Source: Halopiger xanaduensis SH-6 | Lineage (GTDB): Archaea; Halobacteriota; Halobacteria; Halobacteriales; Natrialbaceae | Assembly (NCBI RefSeq): GCF_000217715.1 | Contig: NC_015666.1 | Location: forward strand, 3,484,270 to 3,548,269 | Direction: 5' to 3' | DNA: 64,000 nucleotides | Shown: piece after piece, positions 61,345-64,000 of the stretch | Numbering within the stretch: position 1 is the stretch's first letter | How the letters are laid out: the number at the start of each line of letters is the position of its first letter | Made by a program: the position numbers and the translations under genes | Notes under the pieces: generated by a model | Seen by the model: only the letters and a program-made list of their open reading frames with translations | What the model was told of the DNA's origin: nothing | Database searches by the model: none

Positions 61345-62937
61345 TCACGTCCGGCGCCACCACGCGACGCCGCCGAGGCCGGCGATCGTCAGCCCGATCA
61401 TCACGGTAACGAGCGAGCCCATGAATCCGCCGCCGCCGCCGTCGGACTCGGCCGGAACGACGTCGATCGGGTGCTGGTAGACGTCCGAGAGCTTCGATTC
61501 GCCGCTCTCGGTCTCGTACTCGAAGTCGAGTTCGACCGGGTGCGTCTCAGTTGCGGCCGCGGATTCGGCCGAGACATCGAAGGTGATCTTCGTCGACTCG
61601 CCCGGCTCGAGTTCGGGGACGAACGCCTCGTCGTTGTTCGTCGAGAGCGGACTGTCGGCGTACAGTCGCGCGTCGATGTTCGACAGCGTCTGCTCGCGTT
61701 CGTTGGTGATCGTGAGCGCGAACTCGGACGTCTTCCCCTGCTGGACGGTGACGCCGTCGTCGGTGATCGAGAACTCGTCCTGGCGTTCGTCGACGACGAC
61801 ACGCTCACTCATCGGTCCGTCGGAGAGGGTCGCCTCGCCGCTCGGCCCGGTGTACTCGACGGAGAACCGGAGCTGTCGCGGTCCGGGGTCGGCCTGACCG
61901 CTGACGTCAGTTGGATACCGGAACGTCGCCGTCTCGCCGGCTTCGAGCGCCGGGAGCGCATAGCGGGTGTCTTCGATGTACAGCGATTCGCTCATCGGCT
62001 CGACGATCAGGACGGCGTCGTCGATCGGCCGCGGTCCGTCGTTCGCGATTTCGCCGGTAATCTCTCCCTCGTACCCGACCGAGAGGGTGTCCTCGAGAGT
62101 GTCGATCGAGAAAGTCTGTTCGGGACCCGGGGTGAGGGTCGTGATTTCGGCCGGGGCCTCTCGTTCGATACCCGCGGTATCGCGGTACGTAAAGCCGACT
62201 TCGATCGGTTTCTCGCCGGCGCTTAGCGATTCGGCGAGCGTCACGTCGACGGTCGTCGTCGTCGACTCTCCCGGTTCGAGGTCGCCGATCGCTTCTTCCG
62301 CCGGCGCCTCAGCGGTGGCGCCGTCGACCGTAATGCCGGTGCCACCCGCGATGGTCGCTCGAGTTTCGTTCGCGCGCTCGGTTCCCGTATTGGTAATCTC
62401 GAGCATTGCTTCGCCGCTCGCTCCGGGCTCAACGTCGCTTTTGACGGTATCTACGTCGAACCGCGGTTCATCGGGCACAACGAGTGTGACATCGTATTTT
62501 TTGGTTTCAGTCTTCCGTTCCATGCTGGAAATCCGGTTCCAGTGGGAGTACCGAACTCGGACCGTCACCTCGTACTTTCCGGGTTCGACGTCGTCCGGTA
62601 CTTCGATCCGCTGTGGGACCTCGACCATCTGGCCGTCCTGTATCGGGCCGACTGGTGTCTCGCCCGACTTCACCTCGAACGGACCGGTGTCCTCGAGTTC
62701 GACGGTGACGCCGTTCGCCGTCAACATCTGCGAGTTACTTCCGGCTTTCAGTTCCGCGTCGTTCTTGATCTTGAGATTGATGCTGTTCTCGGTTCCCGGC
62801 TGCACCTCATTATCCGGTGCGTACACCGAGAGGTTCGGCTTGCCAACTTCGGCCGCACTGACCATCGTTGGAAGTCCCATTCCAGCGATTACGAGCGCAA
62901 CTACGACCAAAACGGCCCCCTGTTTTCGATCAGTCAT
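61345..62937 (-). CDS. Secreted COG1361-like Ig/S-layer-type repeat protein
   Basis: A 530-residue exported protein. The signal peptide is at about 1-29 ('GAVLVVVALVIAGMGLPTMV'), followed by four to five Ig/CARDB-like beta-sandwich units. Each has a Gly/Glu-Pro-Gly-x-S/T turn ('VQPGTENSINLKIKND', 'VEPGASGEAMLEITNTG', 'LEAGETATFRYP', 'LEPGESTKITFDVS'). A C-terminal span with 'AWWRRT' anchors it. COG1361 proteins commonly sit beside RND exporters in archaea and could act as the outer accessory subunit (inference). ATG 62937 (MTDRKQGA) is preferred to ATG 62952. It is the first gene of the operon. Confidence 0.82.
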   Translation of the reverse strand: MTDRKQGAVLVVVALVIAGMGLPTMVSAAEVGKPNLSVYAPDNEVQPGTENSINLKIKNDAELKAGSNSQMLTANGVTVELEDTGPFEVKSGETPVGPIQDGQMVEVPQRIEVPDDVEPGKYEVTVRVRYSHWNRISSMERKTETKKYDVTLVVPDEPRFDVDTVKSDVEPGASGEAMLEITNTGTERANETRATIAGGTGITVDGATAEAPAEEAIGDLEPGESTTTTVDVTLAESLSAGEKPIEVGFTYRDTAGIEREAPAEITTLTPGPEQTFSIDTLEDTLSVGYEGEITGEIANDGPRPIDDAVLIVEPMSESLYIEDTRYALPALEAGETATFRYPTDVSGQADPGPRQLRFSVEYTGPSGEATLSDGPMSERVVVDERQDEFSITDDGVTVQQGKTSEFALTITNEREQTLSNIDARLYADSPLSTNNDEAFVPELEPGESTKITFDVSAESAAATETHPVELDFEYETESGESKLSDVYQHPIDVVPAESDGGGGGFMGSLVTVMIGLTIAGLGGVAWWRRT

Positions 62938-63075
62938 CGTTCCTCGGAACACCCTCGTTTGAACGGACGCTCCGCCACGAACCGATCAAGTGATTATTAT
63001 GTAACAAGTTATGTCGATTCATCGTCCCGTAACTACTCATTGCTCGATATCTCGACGCGTCGGATATAATGGTTT

Positions 63076-63093
63076 TGATTGAACGTTCAATCA
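63076..63093. promoter_or_regulatory. Perfect 18-bp palindrome TGATTGAACGTTCAATCA, TetR-type operator
   Basis: Both 9-bp halves match exactly with no spacer. It lies 140 bases upstream of the COG1361-MMPL operon. The TTGAACGTTCAA core has the form bound by many TetR/AcrR repressors that control RND exporters. No TetR gene lies in the window. Confidence 0.6.
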
Positions 63094-63520
63094 CATCGAA
63101 CTGCGATAGTTAGGAGAGGACCCTCTATGAAACCAACATGGCTCTGGAATCCATAATCGGAATCCGCTACTCGGAGAAACACTGCGCTCGAGCTATCTGT
63201 GGCCGTTAATTCGTTCAATGACCCGACGGAATTCGCGAGGAAATTTCTGTGCCACTGCTGGCGCACTCTCAAACACAGCTATGCTGAGTTGACGATCAGC
63301 ACCCTGTTCACTCTGATCAAGCTACGCGCAGGCGAGCCACGACGATAACTACCGCGAAATCTTCACCCGGAGCGGTCGCTTCTTTCAAAATCACATCGCA
63401 GGGTTGATCGACGCTAGGTTCGAGGCCGACAAGTTTCGGAATTTCGACGGTGAAACTGCTGTAAAACGACGATGCGTTCCGGAAGAGCAATTCCAACGAA
63501 ACCGAACTGAAGTGCCTTCC
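63094..63520. other. AT-richer gap between the exporter operon and trxB
   Basis: No intact standard gene. On the minus strand, fragments in different frames look protein-like: 'AVFESAPAVAQKFPREFRRV' (about 63200-63285) and the TTG-start frame listed at 63317. Third-position GC is lower here than in flanking genes, which hints at acquired or decaying DNA. Nothing matches a transposase by eye. Confidence 0.4.
63317..63496 (-). CDS. Possible 59-residue protein with TTG start
   Basis: An open frame downstream of trxB on the same strand. It reads 'SFTVEIPKLVGLEPSVDQPC' followed by a hydrophobic 'EDFAVVIVVARLRVA' end, which looks like a small beta-rich or membrane-associated protein. There is no ATG or GTG; TTG 63496 is the only ordinary start. 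Codon use is less GC-biased than its neighbours. It may equally be a gene fragment. Confidence 0.25.
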   Translation of the reverse strand: MELLFRNASSFYSSFTVEIPKLVGLEPSVDQPCDVILKEATAPGEDFAVVIVVARLRVA

Positions 63521-64000
63521 TTAGTCGTCGGCTGCAGCCGCTTCCGCCTCGCCCGTCGCTTCGGCTCGCTCGAGGTCTTCCAGATACTCGTCGGCGTCCA
63601 GCGCAGCCTTCGAGCCCATACCGGCAGCCGTCACCGCCTGCTGGTAGTGGTAGTCGACGACGTCGCCGGCGCCGAAGATGCCGGGGACGTGGGTCTCGGT
63701 CTGGCCGCCGCCGGTACCCCCCTGCGTTTCGAGGTAGCCGTCGTCGTCGAGTTTGACGCCGGTGTCCTCGAGGTACGACGTGTTCGGCGTGTGGCCGATC
63801 GCGTAGAAGACGGCGCCGACATCGAAGTCGAACTCCTCGGTTTCGGGATCGTCGAGCCGGTCGGTCGGGTGGCCCTTATCGTTCTGGACGAGGGTAACGT
63901 GGTCGACGCCCTCCTCCTGGGAGCCGTGGATCTCCACGAGTTCGGTGTTTTTCATGATCTCGATGTCGCCTTCCTCGACCTTCTCGTGGACGCGGTCGAC
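63521..64000 (-). CDS. trxB: Thioredoxin-disulfide reductase TrxB, partial (5' end outside window)
   Basis: The C-terminal about 159 residues are visible. They include the NADPH-domain end 'FDVGAVFYAIGHTPNTSYLE' and the FAD-binding ending 'VPGIFGAGDVVDYHYQQAVT' followed by 'AAGMGSKAALDADEYLED'. These match thioredoxin reductases, which use NADPH to reduce thioredoxin or thioredoxin-like proteins. The last 15 residues are an acidic Ala/Glu tail. The CxxC redox motif lies outside the window. Confidence 0.92.
   Translation of the reverse strand, partial: VDRVHEKVEEGDIEIMKNTELVEIHGSQEEGVDHVTLVQNDKGHPTDRLDDPETEEFDFDVGAVFYAIGHTPNTSYLEDTGVKLDDDGYLETQGGTGGGQTETHVPGIFGAGDVVDYHYQQAVTAAGMGSKAALDADEYLEDLERAEATGEAEAAAADD

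Noticed and set aside
63087-63272. 61-codon minus-strand frame overlapping the palindrome end
   Set aside because: It overlaps the palindrome, has mixed composition and no recognisable domain; a better fragment lies in another frame.

Overview
The window is a 64 kb piece of a haloarchaeal chromosome, most likely a Natrialbales-type genus such as Natrinema or Haloterrigena. The genus is inferred from overall style, not from a database match. The signs are: very high GC with strongly acidic proteins; TATA boxes about 25-30 bases before start codons, which implies mostly leaderless mRNAs; Tat (RR) signal peptides and a Tat lipobox; a PGF-CTERM surface protein; an archaeal tRNA-Leu; TiaS; and an Orc1/Cdc6 gene flanked by haloarchaeal origin recognition boxes. 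I see no insertion sequence, CRISPR array, integrase or prophage.

Layout. 1-10 kb: housekeeping genes (AlaX tRNA editing protein, MBF1, tRNA-Leu(GAG) followed by a hairpin-rich stretch, a DUF420 membrane protein, PurF, a DASS anion transporter, a MutS-like ATPase, HAD and SRPBCC proteins). 10-26 kb: metabolism and transport (DUF6498 membrane protein, FemAB/GNAT transferase, zinc alcohol dehydrogenase, SDR, GST-like protein, NhaC antiporter coupled to a TRAM-like protein, DNA methyltransferase, TrkA, AzgA purine permease, glutaredoxin, MFS transporter, HTH regulator). 26-40 kb: TiaS, PGF-CTERM protein, DRG GTPase, a second NhaC, VOC protein, Tat lipoprotein esterase, a membrane HTH regulator, and a large secreted amidotransferase-like/thermonuclease protein whose lamin-tail domain is cut off by an in-frame stop.

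41.4-53.5 kb is an envelope-oriented region: PAP2 phosphatase, two alkaline-phosphatase-superfamily proteins (one with Thr where the sulfatase Cys/Ser would be), a UPF0104 flippase-like protein, a DedA protein, two YdjM-type proteins, an arylsulfotransferase-type protein, an odd membrane protein with a damaged start, and two overlapping GT4 glycosyltransferases. Together they could build or modify a glycolipid or surface glycan; this is inference from family membership and clustering.

53.6-64 kb is a replication-origin region. orc1/cdc6 is bracketed by five copies of an ORB-like repeat, two past its 3' end and three in the opposite orientation in its upstream gap. Beside it lies a 1000-residue membrane-anchored protein with 13 DUF1508-like repeats. 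On the other side is a two-gene operon (COG1361-like secreted protein plus MMPL/RND exporter), preceded by a perfect 18-bp palindrome of the kind TetR regulators bind. The window ends inside trxB.

The points most worth a second look are the origin layout, the 13-repeat DUF1508 protein, the stop-severed lamin-tail domain, the hairpin run after the tRNA, the envelope cluster and the unpaired palindromic operators.
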